Source of the DNA: Zea mays
Taxonomy: Eukaryota; Streptophyta; Magnoliopsida; Poales; Poaceae
Reading direction: 5' to 3'
DNA length: 64,000 nt
NCBI RefSeq assembly: GCF_902167145.1
Contig: NC_050104.1
Span: 97,661,849 to 97,725,848 of the forward strand
Under the pieces are notes generated by a model that saw only the letters and a list, made by a program, of their open reading frames with translations, was not told where the DNA came from and did not search any database. A program made the translations under genes and the position numbers. This document shows positions 12,337 to 22,800 of the stretch, one piece after another (positions within the stretch are counted from its first letter, which is position 1; each line of letters opens with the position of its first letter).

Positions 12337-12508
12337 AAATGTTAATATTTATAGTATATAATTAGTATTATTATTATATATATACTTGAATCTATTTTTT
12401 AATAAAATTATTTAGAGACAAAAGTATTGTTATTATTTTTTATAAATTTAGTCAAACGTCAGAAAGTTAGATGAATAAAATAGCGACAACATTTTGAGAC
12501 TGAGGGAG
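12179..12508. mobile_element. Stowaway-like MITE with internal AT microsatellite
   Basis: CTCCCTCCTTAAATTGTTTG at the left and CTCCCTCAGTCTCAAAATGT (reverse complement of the right end) are imperfect inverted repeats of Stowaway type. A clear TA duplication is not visible, so the call rests on the termini. The right end lies 130 bp upstream of the SFT2 start codon, so it sits in the proximal promoter or 5' leader. Confidence 0.6.
12239..12330. repeat. (AT)n microsatellite, ~46 units
   Basis: An uninterrupted TA/AT run of about 92 bp inside the Stowaway-like element, about 310 bp upstream of the SFT2 start codon. Long AT runs are slippage-prone and should be polymorphic. Confidence 0.97.
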
Positions 12509-12638
12509 GGCGGGGCCGGTGCCCGGCGGATACCAAGTGCCATGTCTACTTGTTGGCTACATCGGCTCACACAAGCCCTGCATCTCCTTTCTCCCGTGCG
12601 CTTCCCAGCCTCGCTCCCTCTGGCGCTGTGGGCCCGAC

Positions 12639-15600
12639 ATGCAGGCGTGGTTCTCCTCCGGCTCCGGGCCCTCCTCCTCGTCTGCGGCGTCCTCATCGCA
12701 GCCGTCGCTGCTCGCAGAGTGGAACTCCTACGCTGCCGCCCGCTCCGCTGAGGACGCGGGCGATGGCTTCGGGATCGACATCGAGGCGGCCGTCCGCTCC
12801 GCCAACGACCGCGTCGCCGGCACCTTCGGCGTGTACGTAAACCCCAGGCCCCTCGTCCCTCTTCTCTCTTCTCGCCGCTAGGGGAGCGCTCAGTATTCTC
12901 CTAGGCCCTGCGCGATAGGAGCAGAGCTAACTTAGTTCTGCTTGCAGCTGTACTGCAAAATGGAAGGGACCGTAGTCAGTTCTCAGATCATCTCTGCGCT
13001 GAATGTGATGTATGGGTTTGATTTGAGTTCGTTAGTCCGAAATTGTGAGGAGAGCACGAATAATTTGCCGCTTCAGAGCTCGAGGTAGCATAGACAAGGT
13101 GCATGGCAAGTTCCTTTTGGGCTCTGGAGGAATCTTGGCCAACAACTGTTTTGCTTTCCCATGGTAATCTTCAATTACAAATGGGGTTCTTGAACTAGCT
13201 AGAGAGAATTTCTTTAGGGTATGCACATTCTTGGTTTCAGCCAATATCACTGTAGGAATTTGTGTTTTGACAAATTTTGTGAAGATTGATGTTGAACTGC
13301 TTAAACATTTCAGCACCATATGGCATTCGAATTACTTGTTTTGTTAGGCTGGGAAACAAGAAAAGGCCAATAGGGTAAAGCAAATGAATATGTATAAAAA
13401 GTGGCCTTGGGCTAGCCCCTTTCTATTTAACCTTCATACGGACATTGCTTTGAAATTTGATTTTTGTTTCTAACTAATGTGTTCTGCTATTCTTATTTGT
13501 CCAGGGTCTCAAAAGGTGTTAAAGGGTTTCCAGGCAGCTTTAAGTCCACAACAAGCAGTGTTCCATCTGGCAGATCTCTCATGTATTTCGGTCTGTTTCT
13601 TGGTAGTGGTGTATTCCTAGTTTTCATCGCATTCACGATATTTCTGCCAGTCATGGTGATAATGCCACAAAAGTTTGCAATATGTTTCACGGTGGGATGT
13701 GCTTTCATAATTGGATCATTCTTTGCGCTGAAAGGGCCTAAGAATCAGCTCTATCATATGATTTCCAAAGAGGTATAACATATTTTTATTGCAAACTTTT
13801 TCATCTCATACTCTCATAAGCTTTGATTTCTCACTATGAATTATATGAAGTTCTGTGACATTATCTGTATTTTATTTGCCATGTTAACTTTTATTTCATT
13901 GAACTGTGCATACTGTCTCGTGATGAAGGTTTTGCTACCAAAATTTGCCTCACCAAAGATTTGGCAAGCAAAAGTTGCCAAAGGTTGGGTAATATTTTTT
14001 GCCAATCATTTAGAAGACAAATGTGTGATGTTGTCAAGTTTGGAAGCAAACCATGGCAACCAAAAACTTAGCTTGCCTTGATTTTGTCAGCCAAATTTTG
14101 GCCATCAACCAATCAGGGCCTAAATTTTCTTGTACAAATACCATTTATAGCTATCTCATCAAGTTTGTATTGCAACGTATCGTATCATATCCTTGAATTT
14201 TTATAATTTTATAAACTATCAAGGTCATGTCCAATTTCAAACTGTTGTGGTCATGAACAGAAACACCAGCCTTAGCATGCTGGTAGACTCACCCGGTCTT
14301 CTTATCTTAGTGTTACCTGTTATACAACAATTATGTATGGCATAGCCTACACTACTTTTTCTAGTTGAAAGAATTACACAATGAACTGAGCATATTATTA
14401 TTCTTGGCATGTAATGATCTCGAAATGAAGAAAAAGGGAGCAACATCTAATATGCCACTTAATTTTTGTGTAAAAGTACCATTTAGGTACCTTTCCAGAT
14501 ATCATTGTATTGTAAAAAGGAATTCACATTACCAAGTTCCTTTGGTATTGTAGCATATCATATCTTTAGTGTATTGATAATTTCATAAATTATCAAGTGT
14601 TTATCCAATTGTGGAACAGTTATGGTGGTTTACAGAAACACAGTCCCTAGCCTGTGGGTAGACTTACCCAACCTTAACAGAAAACCAACCTTGTATTGTA
14701 GATGCATTGGCAATGATTGGCACCTTATACTTGATTTGGCAAAGACATTCTCTATATAGGTCCTGAGTGTGCTTTGTTTTAAGTTAAGAAATATTAGCAT
14801 GCAACCACAGTGAATCTATCCTTGTATTTCCTCGATGTCGTTGTGGAGTGTAATATGCATCTATTAGCTTTATCTTATAACCTGCTTCTGCAAGTTACAA
14901 GATAACTTGCTGACTCTTGGTGTACCATGTTTGTGGATAGTTGATGACCTATATCACGAGTTCATATGCTGATCTTTCAATATTTTGTCAAGAACCACAC
15001 ATTTGTGCTAAATTTCCTGGAATTGATTTCCTTATTTCACAGAGATTACCTTTCACCATGGGATTTGTCGGGAGCATGGTTGCTACGATCTACGTGTCAA
15101 TGGTGCTTCATAGCTACATACTTTCTGTTTTCTTCTCTGTGCTTCAGGTGATAACACCCTCTTTACAATCTGTGATCCTCTTGCACAATGTTACTACTAG
15201 ACTTTCTTATGTGATATGCACCTTCACCCCTTTCAGCATAAGTAGGAGCGTCCTCTGTTCTTCCTGCTAGCTGGTAGGAACTAACTTTGAAGAGAAACCT
15301 TATTTTTTGAATAAGCCATAGAACTCTTATACTCAGTCTGGAGCTTGGACTCTATGGCGACATCGCAACGACTGCGTGTTCAATGGAGTTAGACCAAACA
15401 TCTCTATGATTATGATTATGTCAGGAAATGAAATTAGTTCTTGGGAGATGGCTGGGGCCAAGGGTATGTCGTTGCCTAGTGTTGGTTAGTGGCCATATGG
15501 TGTTTTCTGTTGATCGTTCTTTTTTATGTTGTTGTCTCTACTTTAGTTCCCCTGATGTGACTTTGTAGCGGCCTTTTGGCCTTGTGTACTCTGTACACTC

Positions 15601-15830
15601 TTCTATTAATGTAATGATATGCAACTCTCCTGCATATTCGAGAAAAAAAGTTGTGAGCCTGACACCCTGTGATGATGTATAATGACTTCGAACTAAGAAA
15701 CTTTTCTCTTATTTTTCAGGTCCTTGCCCTAGCATATTATGCCATCTCATACTTCCCTGGTGGATCTGCTGGAATGAAGTTTATATCTTCTGCCGTTGTG
15801 TCCTCAGTGTTGAGATGCTTTGGGCGATGA
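12639..15830 (+). CDS. SFT2: SFT2-family vesicle transport protein, 4 coding exons, 225 aa
   Basis: Coding exons are 12639-12832, 13505-13772, 15043-15147 and 15720-15830 (194, 268, 105 and 111 nt). They join in phase with GT-AG sites (donors GTACGT, GTATAA and GTGATA; acceptors CCAG, ACAG and TCAG). The product starts MQAWFSSGSG, has a Ser-rich, soluble N-terminal region of about 65 residues, then four hydrophobic segments: two in exon 2 (from SLMYFGLFLG, through PVMVIMPQKF), one in exon 3 and one in exon 4. It ends SVLRCFGR. Layout and length match plant Got1/Sft2-like proteins, tetraspanning membrane proteins that in yeast assist fusion of endosome-derived vesicles with the Golgi. Transport function is inferred from family. 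Introns 2 and 3 hold a tandem duplication and a LINE fragment. No coding lesion is visible. Confidence 0.9.
14110..14700. repeat. Imperfect ~370-bp tandem duplication in SFT2 intron 2
   Basis: The order 'taccattta...', 'atcatatc...', 'ataaa(c/t)tatcaag', 'cagaaacac...' and 'gtagactcaccc/gtagacttaccc' occurs twice, starting near 14130 and near 14480. There are many substitutions, so the duplication is old. It is non-coding. Confidence 0.6.
15334..15649 (+). mobile_element. 5'-truncated LINE fragment in SFT2 intron 3
   Basis: In the frame of CTATGGCGACATCGC (about 15351) the DNA reads LWRHRNDCVFNGVRP and continues through WEMAGAKG to a stop. This is the kind of C-terminal sequence found after the RT and zinc-binding region of plant L1-like LINEs. 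A GC-poor 3' UTR follows, containing GCCTTTTGGCCTTGTGTACT, and then an A-run at 15643-15649. Only the last 50 or so codons and the tail remain. It is in sense orientation with the gene and is presumably spliced out. Confidence 0.7.
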
Positions 15831-15907
15831 GTTCACCTGTTAGTTGCTTTCGCCATCTATTTCAGCCTGTTACACTTTTGTTCATATTGACATAGAGATT
15901 GATAAAA

Positions 15908-16110
15908 GGGGAGCCTTGGCACAGTGGTAAAGCTACTGCCTTGCGCAGTTGTGTCCAGGAGGTCACAGGTTCGAGTCGTGGAAAAAGTCTCTTGCAAATA
16001 CAGGAAAAGACTGCATATTATAGGCCCATTTCCCAAATGGGTCCGATCCTTCCTCGGACCATTGATAACAATGACTGCAGGCAGTGTCTGTCAAGATGCC
16101 TGCGTGTAAC
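15908..16110 (+). mobile_element. Au-type SINE
   Basis: It starts GGGGAGCCTTGGCACAGTGG and contains a pol III A box (TGGCACAGTGGT) and, about 45 bp on, a B box (GGTTCGAGTCG). GTCTCTTGCAAATACAGG and GGGTCCGATCCTTCCTCGGA follow. This order is that of the tRNA-derived Au SINE known in grasses and other plants. The 3' end is diverged and no clear target duplication was found, so the end is approximate. It lies in the 3' flank or 3' UTR region of SFT2. Confidence 0.82.
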
Positions 16111-16189
16111 TTGCCCGCCAAGCCTTGGGATTAGTGGAGATAACCATATATAGAGAACCTCATGGGCCATATAGGCATTCATACACTTA

Positions 16190-16492
16190 GGGCTTGTTTG
16201 ACAACAATAATACCGTAGTTTTGGTCACCTCCAAGAATATTATCTAATGTTTGGATACAACATTGTAAACCATAGTATTTAAATTAGACAAAAAGCTAGC
16301 CATGTCATGAAACTTTGGGTTGAAGTAGAGTTTCCAATACTCAAAATACCATTGTATCTAAAATACCATGGTTTTGAAACATAGATTTTAGAAATGCAAC
16401 CAAACACCTCACTGGCATAAAATACTCTAGTATTCTTATAAACCATGATATTGTCTAGAAACTATAAAAATACTTTACTTCCAAGCAAGCCC
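16190..16492. mobile_element. Tourist-like MITE, 303 bp
   Basis: Left GGGCTTGTTTGACAA and reverse-complemented right GGGCTTGCTTGGAAG form inverted termini, flanked by TTA at 16187-16189 and 16493-16495. The internal halves are self-complementary (ACCGTAG and ATACCATGG motifs). Non-coding. Confidence 0.85.
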
Positions 16493-16891
16493 TTAACAGT
16501 TAGCTTATTTGTGTGTGTTTTGCTGTTGTAATGGGCTTTGGTCCAGACTATGTACACACCTAATATATATACAACAGCCCACCCTAATTAGGGTTAGGGT
16601 TTCCAACATTAACAATTACCTCTATGAATGCTCCTCCAATACCAAAACCTTTGTTGTTTGGAACTTTGGATAGGCTTGAACAGCTGTTAAGAAATTCAAC
16701 ATGAAGTTTGATTTTTCCTGTGAAAAATGTGTGATTACGTCATCTGGCAACTCTAGACAGGATTCTTTTCGCATGCCATGGCAAATCCTGCTGTATAATA
16801 TAAGTATTACCACACAATATTTTCCCTTTCCAATTCTGATGCCTTCTGTTTTTACTCATTTACCTGACTGTAATCTTTTTTGCTTCTGCAG

Positions 16892-17130
16892 GACTGCTGC
16901 TTTCCTGTGCTGATTGCAGTATTTCTAGTGGATGATCTAGCACCTTTGTGGCTTTGTCGTTTAGCCTGTGCGGCTTCATTAATTTCAGAAGTTTGATGCC
17001 AGTTGAAGCACCGAGGTGAACTGTGAGGAAAGGATGTTGTGGACCCAGCCAACGCTTGTTAGGGGCAAAAAAATTGTAATGTAGTACATTGGGAACAACA
17101 GCTTAGTCTAAAAAGTACATTGTACAAAAC
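16892..17130 (+). other. Possible spliced 3' UTR exon of SFT2
   Basis: A good acceptor (TTTTTTGCTTCTGCAG) ends at 16891, followed by non-coding sequence that ends near a run GCAAAAAAATTGTAATG. A 3' UTR exon joined to a donor just after the SFT2 stop would explain it, but no transcript evidence is available here and the acceptor could be chance. The 16493-16891 interval shows nothing else recognisable. Confidence 0.25.
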
Positions 17131-17353
17131 ATCTCACTGAACACTGGGCCACAATCTAACGCCCATGGCGCTCATTTCTTTCATCTTTTCTGTCGTAAAA
17201 GGGAAAAAGAAATTGCGAGCACGGTTTCGTAAGCGTTTGAATTTGGGTGGCGCAGAGTGCGGCTCCCCTATCCGGAAACGGGTGATGGGGATTCCAAAGG
17301 CCCATGAGGCCATGAATCACGTACGCGTCTCCTCTCCGTGTGGACAGGTTTGG

Positions 17354-17362
17354 TTTATAAAG
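17354..17362 (+). promoter_or_regulatory. Candidate TATA box of the aldolase gene
   Basis: TTTATAAAG lies 94 bp upstream of the aldolase ATG, leaving room for a short leader. The stretch 17131-17353 before it contains no gene and is taken as the promoter. Confidence 0.6.
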
Positions 17363-17455
17363 GGTGGCCGCTGGAAAAGGCTCTGCTCTGCGGCCACACG
17401 CGTTTGGATTTTGCTCCTTTGCTCCCTTGATCCATCCACTTCTGAAAGGGTCACC

Positions 17456-19324
17456 ATGTCTGCCTTTGTGGGGAAGTACACAGGTTCTTGCTCGCGCTGA
17501 ATATACTTTTGTATGTCTTTTCAAAGTCACGCTGGCTGAATATACTTTTGTATGCCTTTTCAAAGTCACGCTGAATATACTCTTGTATGCCTTTTCAAAG
17601 TCACATAGGTGATGCTTCAGTCTTAGAAAGATTACTTTTGCATGTAAGAATTTGTTTCTGTAGCAGTTTTGTAGTCGCGCTGGTACGCGCTGAGTTTTTA
17701 ACAATTTCTGGGATGTTTCTAAGAATTTCTTGTGTTTGAAACAAGTCAGCGCAGTTTCGTCTGTCGATACAGCTGTTTGTAGACATATGTTATAGAAGAA
17801 ACTACTAGGAGTAGTTGATTGATTATACTAGTCTGCTTTGCTGGCCGGCACATAGACAGTGGTAAACACTATTTGCCAACAGGAAGAAACAGTAGGAACA
17901 GCGTTATATACAGTACTGAACAGTGGCGCGTACAGCTAGGAAACATTCGTGAACATTGTATGAACAGCGTCAGTTGCCCTGTTGGCCTCGGATTTATTTC
18001 GGGTTGAAGAAGTAATAAAAAAAGCTACCTTTGTTTTTAAATATTTGCCGCTAGTTCATTTTTAAACTAAACTGTGATAGATAAAAAAAACGAGAGATTA
18101 AATAATATGGCGAGATATAAATAGCTGCAGCATATAGATGCACATATAGTACAGTACATAATACGCGCGCGCGCGCAGATGAGCTGATCAAGACCGCCAA
18201 GTGCCTCGCAACGCCGGGCAAGGGCATCCTGGCCTCCGACGAGTCGACGGGCACCATCGGCAAGCGCCTGTCCAGCATCAACCTCGAGAACGTGGAGTCG
18301 AACCGGCAGGCGCTCCGCGAGCTGCTCTTCACGGCGCCCGGCGTGTTCGACTACCTCTCCGGGGTCATCCTCTTCGAGGAGACGCTGTACCAGAAGACCT
18401 CCGACGGGAAGCCGTTCGTGGACGTGCTCATCGCGGGCGGAGTGGTCCCTGGGATCAAGGTCGACAAGGGCACCGTGGAGATCGCGGGCACCGACGGCGA
18501 GACCACCACGCAGGGCCTCGACTCCCTGGGCGCACGCTGCGCCAAGTACTACGAGGCCGGCGCGCGCTTTGCCAAGTGGCGCGCCGTGCTCAAGGTCGGC
18601 CCCGCGGGGCAGGGGCAGCCCTCCGAGCTCGCCGTCAGGCAGAACGTCGAGGGCCTCGCGCGGTACGCGCTCATCTGCCAGGAGAACGGGCTGGTGCCCA
18701 TCGTGGAGCCCGAGATACTCACCGACGGCGGCCACGACATCGGGACCTGCGCCGCCGCCACGGAGCGCGTCCTCGCCGCCCTCTACAAGTCGCTCAGCGA
18801 CCACAAAGTCCTGCTCGAGGCCACGCTCCTCAAGACCAACATGGTCACCCCCGGTTCCGATAGCCCCAAGGCATGTCGACGACTCGACCGTCGATCATTC
18901 TTGTCCGACCATGCATATAATATATCGTCCATTAATTCATGGACGCAAGATTTTTCAGGTCTCCGCGGAGGTGATAGCGGAGTACACGGTGGCGGCGCTG
19001 CGGCGCACCGTGCCGCCGGCGGTGCCCGGGGTGGTGTTCCTGTCGGGCGGGCAGAGCGAGGAGGAGGCGACGCAGAACCTGGACGCGATGAACAAGCTGG
19101 AGGTGCTCAAGCCCTGGACGCTGTCCTTCTCCTTCGGCCGCGCGCTGCAGCAGAGCACCCTCAAGAAGTGGGTCGGCAAGAAGGAGAACGTCGCCGCCGC
19201 GCAGGCCACCTTCGTCATCCGCTGCAAGGCCAACTCCGAGGCCGCGCTGGGCAAGTACGCCGGCTCCGGCGCCGGGGACGCCGCCGCCTCCGAGAGCCTG
19301 TACGTCAAGGGGTACAAGTACTAA
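17456..19324 (+). CDS. FBA: Cytosolic class I fructose-bisphosphate aldolase, 3 exons, 361 aa
   Basis: Exons are 17456-17483, 18179-18870 and 18959-19324. Exon 1 encodes MSAFVGKYT plus one base, and the codon completes at the exon 2 acceptor. There is no transit peptide, which points to the cytosol. The enzyme cleaves fructose 1,6-bisphosphate to dihydroxyacetone phosphate and glyceraldehyde 3-phosphate in glycolysis and runs in reverse in gluconeogenesis. Visible catalytic elements are Asp30 in ASDES, Lys142 in FAKWR, Glu186/Glu188 in VEPEIL, the Schiff-base Lys228, Ser269 in LSGGQS, Arg301 in SFGRALQ and the C-terminal Tyr361. The lysine loop reads EATLLKTNM, with Ala224 and Thr229 at positions normally Gly and Pro. 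Intron 2 (18871-18958) starts GC, not GT. Length is normal and there is no frameshift. Confidence 0.94.
17496..17605 (+). repeat. Three ~36-bp direct repeats in aldolase intron 1
   Basis: GCTGAATATACTTTTGTATG followed by YCTTTTCAAAGTCAC occurs three times, starting at 17496, about 17534 and about 17570. It begins 12 bp after the exon 1 donor. Confidence 0.92.
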
Positions 19325-19865
19325 AGCCGCCACTGCTGACTGTGCCGACCCAATCCTTGTGTCCCACGTCGCAGCGCTCGGACTGTGCCGAGATATATGT
19401 GCTACACTAGTGTTTGTGTACTAAATTCTCTTCTCTTCGTCCGGCTCCTATTTGAGCAAAACATACACACACACACACACACAACACGTTGATCTATTTG
19501 CAGCTCGCAATGTACAGTATTACTGGAACATAAGTGCAATATATATAGATGTGACCATCTTACTTATTACTGAAGCTTTAATCCATGGGGTCATTGCATA
19601 CAGAATGCATATTTTCCATGGCGATAGTTTTGCTTCACAATATCCATTATCTCATTCAGAATTTTACTGCTGTCTAACTTGTTTACCTAACAAAAGAGAT
19701 AAAAGGAGGAAAAATCTGTACATTATTTTCTGGTGCGCTTCCTTTTGGCATAACTAGTGTAGCGAAACTACTGAGACAGTGTTATCTCATTCAGAATTAC
19801 AAAATGATGAAGCACAGTAGCATCAAAGCTGGTTCTGAACATTTTTCAATCCCATTGGCTTCAAA
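19325..19865. other. Shared 3' region between convergent aldolase and RGLG genes
   Basis: Only 541 bp separate the two stop codons, so both 3' UTRs and polyadenylation regions must fall here and may overlap. It holds a short (AC)n run at about 19465-19482 and no gene or mobile element that I recognise. Confidence 0.7.
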
Positions 19866-22800
19866 TCAGTAGAGCCTGATCCTCGTGGTTATGTGTTGCT
19901 GGCACAGAGGGCAGCGCTCCAAATCTCTCCCGCATTCATAGCAAGTCTGCAATACGTACATGTACGTTAACCACCTAGAATGCACAACAGTAAATGTCTA
20001 GTAAAAACGTCGAGTATTGTTGGCTAAGGGTTCCCGCACCTGATGTCCACACCCAAATGCAAGGTCCTTCGATTTATACATGCAGATGGGGCACAGCTGC
20101 AGGTAAAATGGGCCAGGCCTCTTAGTTTGAGAGAACATATGTTGTAGCACACATTTCATTTCATCAGTAGAAAGGAACTCAAAACCTCGAGTACCCTTTG
20201 TTTCAGTATTTGGAAGCCATTATTATATTATAGTTGGTAGATCAATGGAATATAAGGTACAAGTAAACTGAGAAATAGCCAAATTAGTGTTCGAGAAAAA
20301 AAGAGAAATAGCCAAATTAGATTAGGCACCATATTCTACTGTAGAAGTTAAAGAAACAAAATGCAATGGGGCATATAAACAATCCTAATAAGACGCCGAG
20401 ACCACAGGTAAAGGCCAAATCTCCAGTATTGCAGTTTAAGCTTTGCATTTGGGCATGAAATGGACGGGGGATGGTGAATATAAGAAAGATATACATACAA
20501 TTCTGTCCTCCAGAGCACTTTCTGATACGTAAGTGTCAGGTCCCTTTGGGGCTGCAGGTTGCTGCTGTTTCAAGCTCTCAGAACGTTGCTGGTAGACACT
20601 TGTTTGTTGGTCAAAGCTACTTGATCGCGAATAAACACCAGACTGTTGGCTAAAGCTAGTAGTCCGTGAATAAGCAGTCCTTGTTGGTGGCGGCAGAGCA
20701 ATTCTTGGAGTTATTCTTTGGCGGCGGCTGAAGCAGTATGGAAAAACAATAAAGTGATCAAATAGCACATTATTGCTCAAAGCTCAGAATATAGTTCTAA
20801 TGGAGTCAGTATGGTATTGTGAAGCTATATTAGATACCCTAAGAGTTGGAGATCAAGTGTTGCTTTGTACTGTGTAGGGATTTCCATCAGCGCTGACAAT
20901 GCAAATTCTGCCTCCTTTCTGTCAGCTGCTATGCTCTTTGACATAATCTCCGTGAAGTTCACAAACTGCATAAAGTGAAGAATTCTTCCATGCTTATTCA
21001 TTTTTGAACCAGAATATTTCGTTTCGTATTAGAAATAGTCTGTAGAACAATCACCTGGAAATTGTCAAATGACCGAGCAGGTATATTGTCATCAAACTGG
21101 TGCATCATGTCCCATGGTCCATCACCAACCCCAACAAGAACAATTGACAGGGGGAACTGGCTGTTTTATTTTTTTAAAAGGTAGATGTTATTCTGTGTTT
21201 GCCCTGTTGTGACAGTAGACAAGGTAGAACGTGAAGGTACTATTTTCAAAGCCCCAATAAGATACAGTACCTTGCTCTTACTATTGCATCTATAGTATCC
21301 CGCTCCTGTGGACTCAATTGTCCAGATTGTGTATCGACACTTCGGGTAACCTAGCAGAAGTTTTATCCAAGTGAAAAAAGGATGGACAACCAAAATGTTC
21401 CACTAGAAAAGAGTTCTGCTGACAGCCACTTAATGATAAGAAATAACAGGCAACAGAAACAAAAAAAATGACCATGTATTCGCCAACCTGTCCATCTGCG
21501 ATTATCAGAAGAACATGATATTGACCACCAGTGCTGTCAACAATTCCAATTGCTGTCTCGATCATCGGAGCGAAAGATGTAGGTCCTGTTACAAAATTAA
21601 AACTATACATACTTTAACATGCTATTCTCTCCCTGACAAACTACTTAAATTTTAGCTACCATGTAATAAATAGCTAGCTATAATTTTACTGTAGGGGCTT
21701 CCCTACAATATTTCTCTTCAAAAATAGCTAGCTATAATACGATGTAAAATTGCAATTCTGCTCCTTTTCTCCCTTTTACGAAAGAGCAAGCTTGGTTTTG
21801 GTTCAGAAAAACAAAAGAGAGAAAAATAATCTATATTAAATCTTCACTAAACAAACCTGCTAATCGAAGAGTTGGAACGATTTCTCTGTATCTGTCTAGT
21901 GCCTCTTCAAATCCGTTGCATGGGCGGTTCTCTGGGTAAAAGCTGAATACCTCCTGATCATGAGTTGATGCTGGCAGAAGAAAACAGAAGCACTAATTCA
22001 ACGCTGTGCTTTAAACATGTTACTGAAAACCCACGAAGTGTTCATCAGAAAAAGGCAACTAAATGATTACCGTCACCAAATCCAAAGCAGGGAATCAAGT
22101 TATCTTCATCAAATACTGAAAGTGTCCTTCCAATAATAGATATAGCTTGCTCATATGGGTTCGGAGTGTTTCCAATATCATGTAGGCAGCGGCGATTAAA
22201 TGAAATTTTACCTAACATAGATTTTTTTACAAGTTAAATGAAAACCGAGAAGTATTATGATCCAACATGGATTTTTGCATGTTTAAACTTAAAAGTAGTA
22301 TGATTGTACAATTACATTTTTCCATGTTCAAACTGAAAAGCAGTACGCTTGAACAACAGATAAAGGACAATTATCAGACCAAAGCAACAAGAGTTTTATT
22401 GAGGCATCCTTTCTACAGTGAGGCAGTACTAATTGCTAGCTTATCCTTTTGAAAAAATCGTTTCCCTAACATGATTTCCTTTAAACAACAGATGAGAAGT
22501 TAGCATGTCAGTGGCATTACAGGTAAAACCGATCTCTTCAATCAATAATAGTAAACCACAAGCTTTGACATAGGCAAAGGCAACTACTACTAGATCTGAA
22601 AAAAGGTATGCACTAAAACCAGGCAAATCAAGAAATAATCTGGTAGCTTAGTGTGTAATGAGTACCAGTGCAGCACAGAGTATACATAGAGAAACACAAG
22701 TATGTATCTAAAGTAAAAAAGGAAATATCATCTGCGAACCTGTCCATTCATTGCTCTTTGTAAAATCAATGCCTACGATAAGATTTGAAGATTCAAGGCC

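Noticed and set aside
15908..15990. Possible tRNA gene
   Set aside because: A and B boxes are present, but no cloverleaf with proper acceptor and anticodon stems can be formed and the context continues as an Au SINE body.
18179..19410. Aldolase as one continuous exon through 18870-18958
   Set aside because: Reading through replaces the conserved aldolase sequence with unrelated residues; splicing from 18870 to 18959 restores it exactly.
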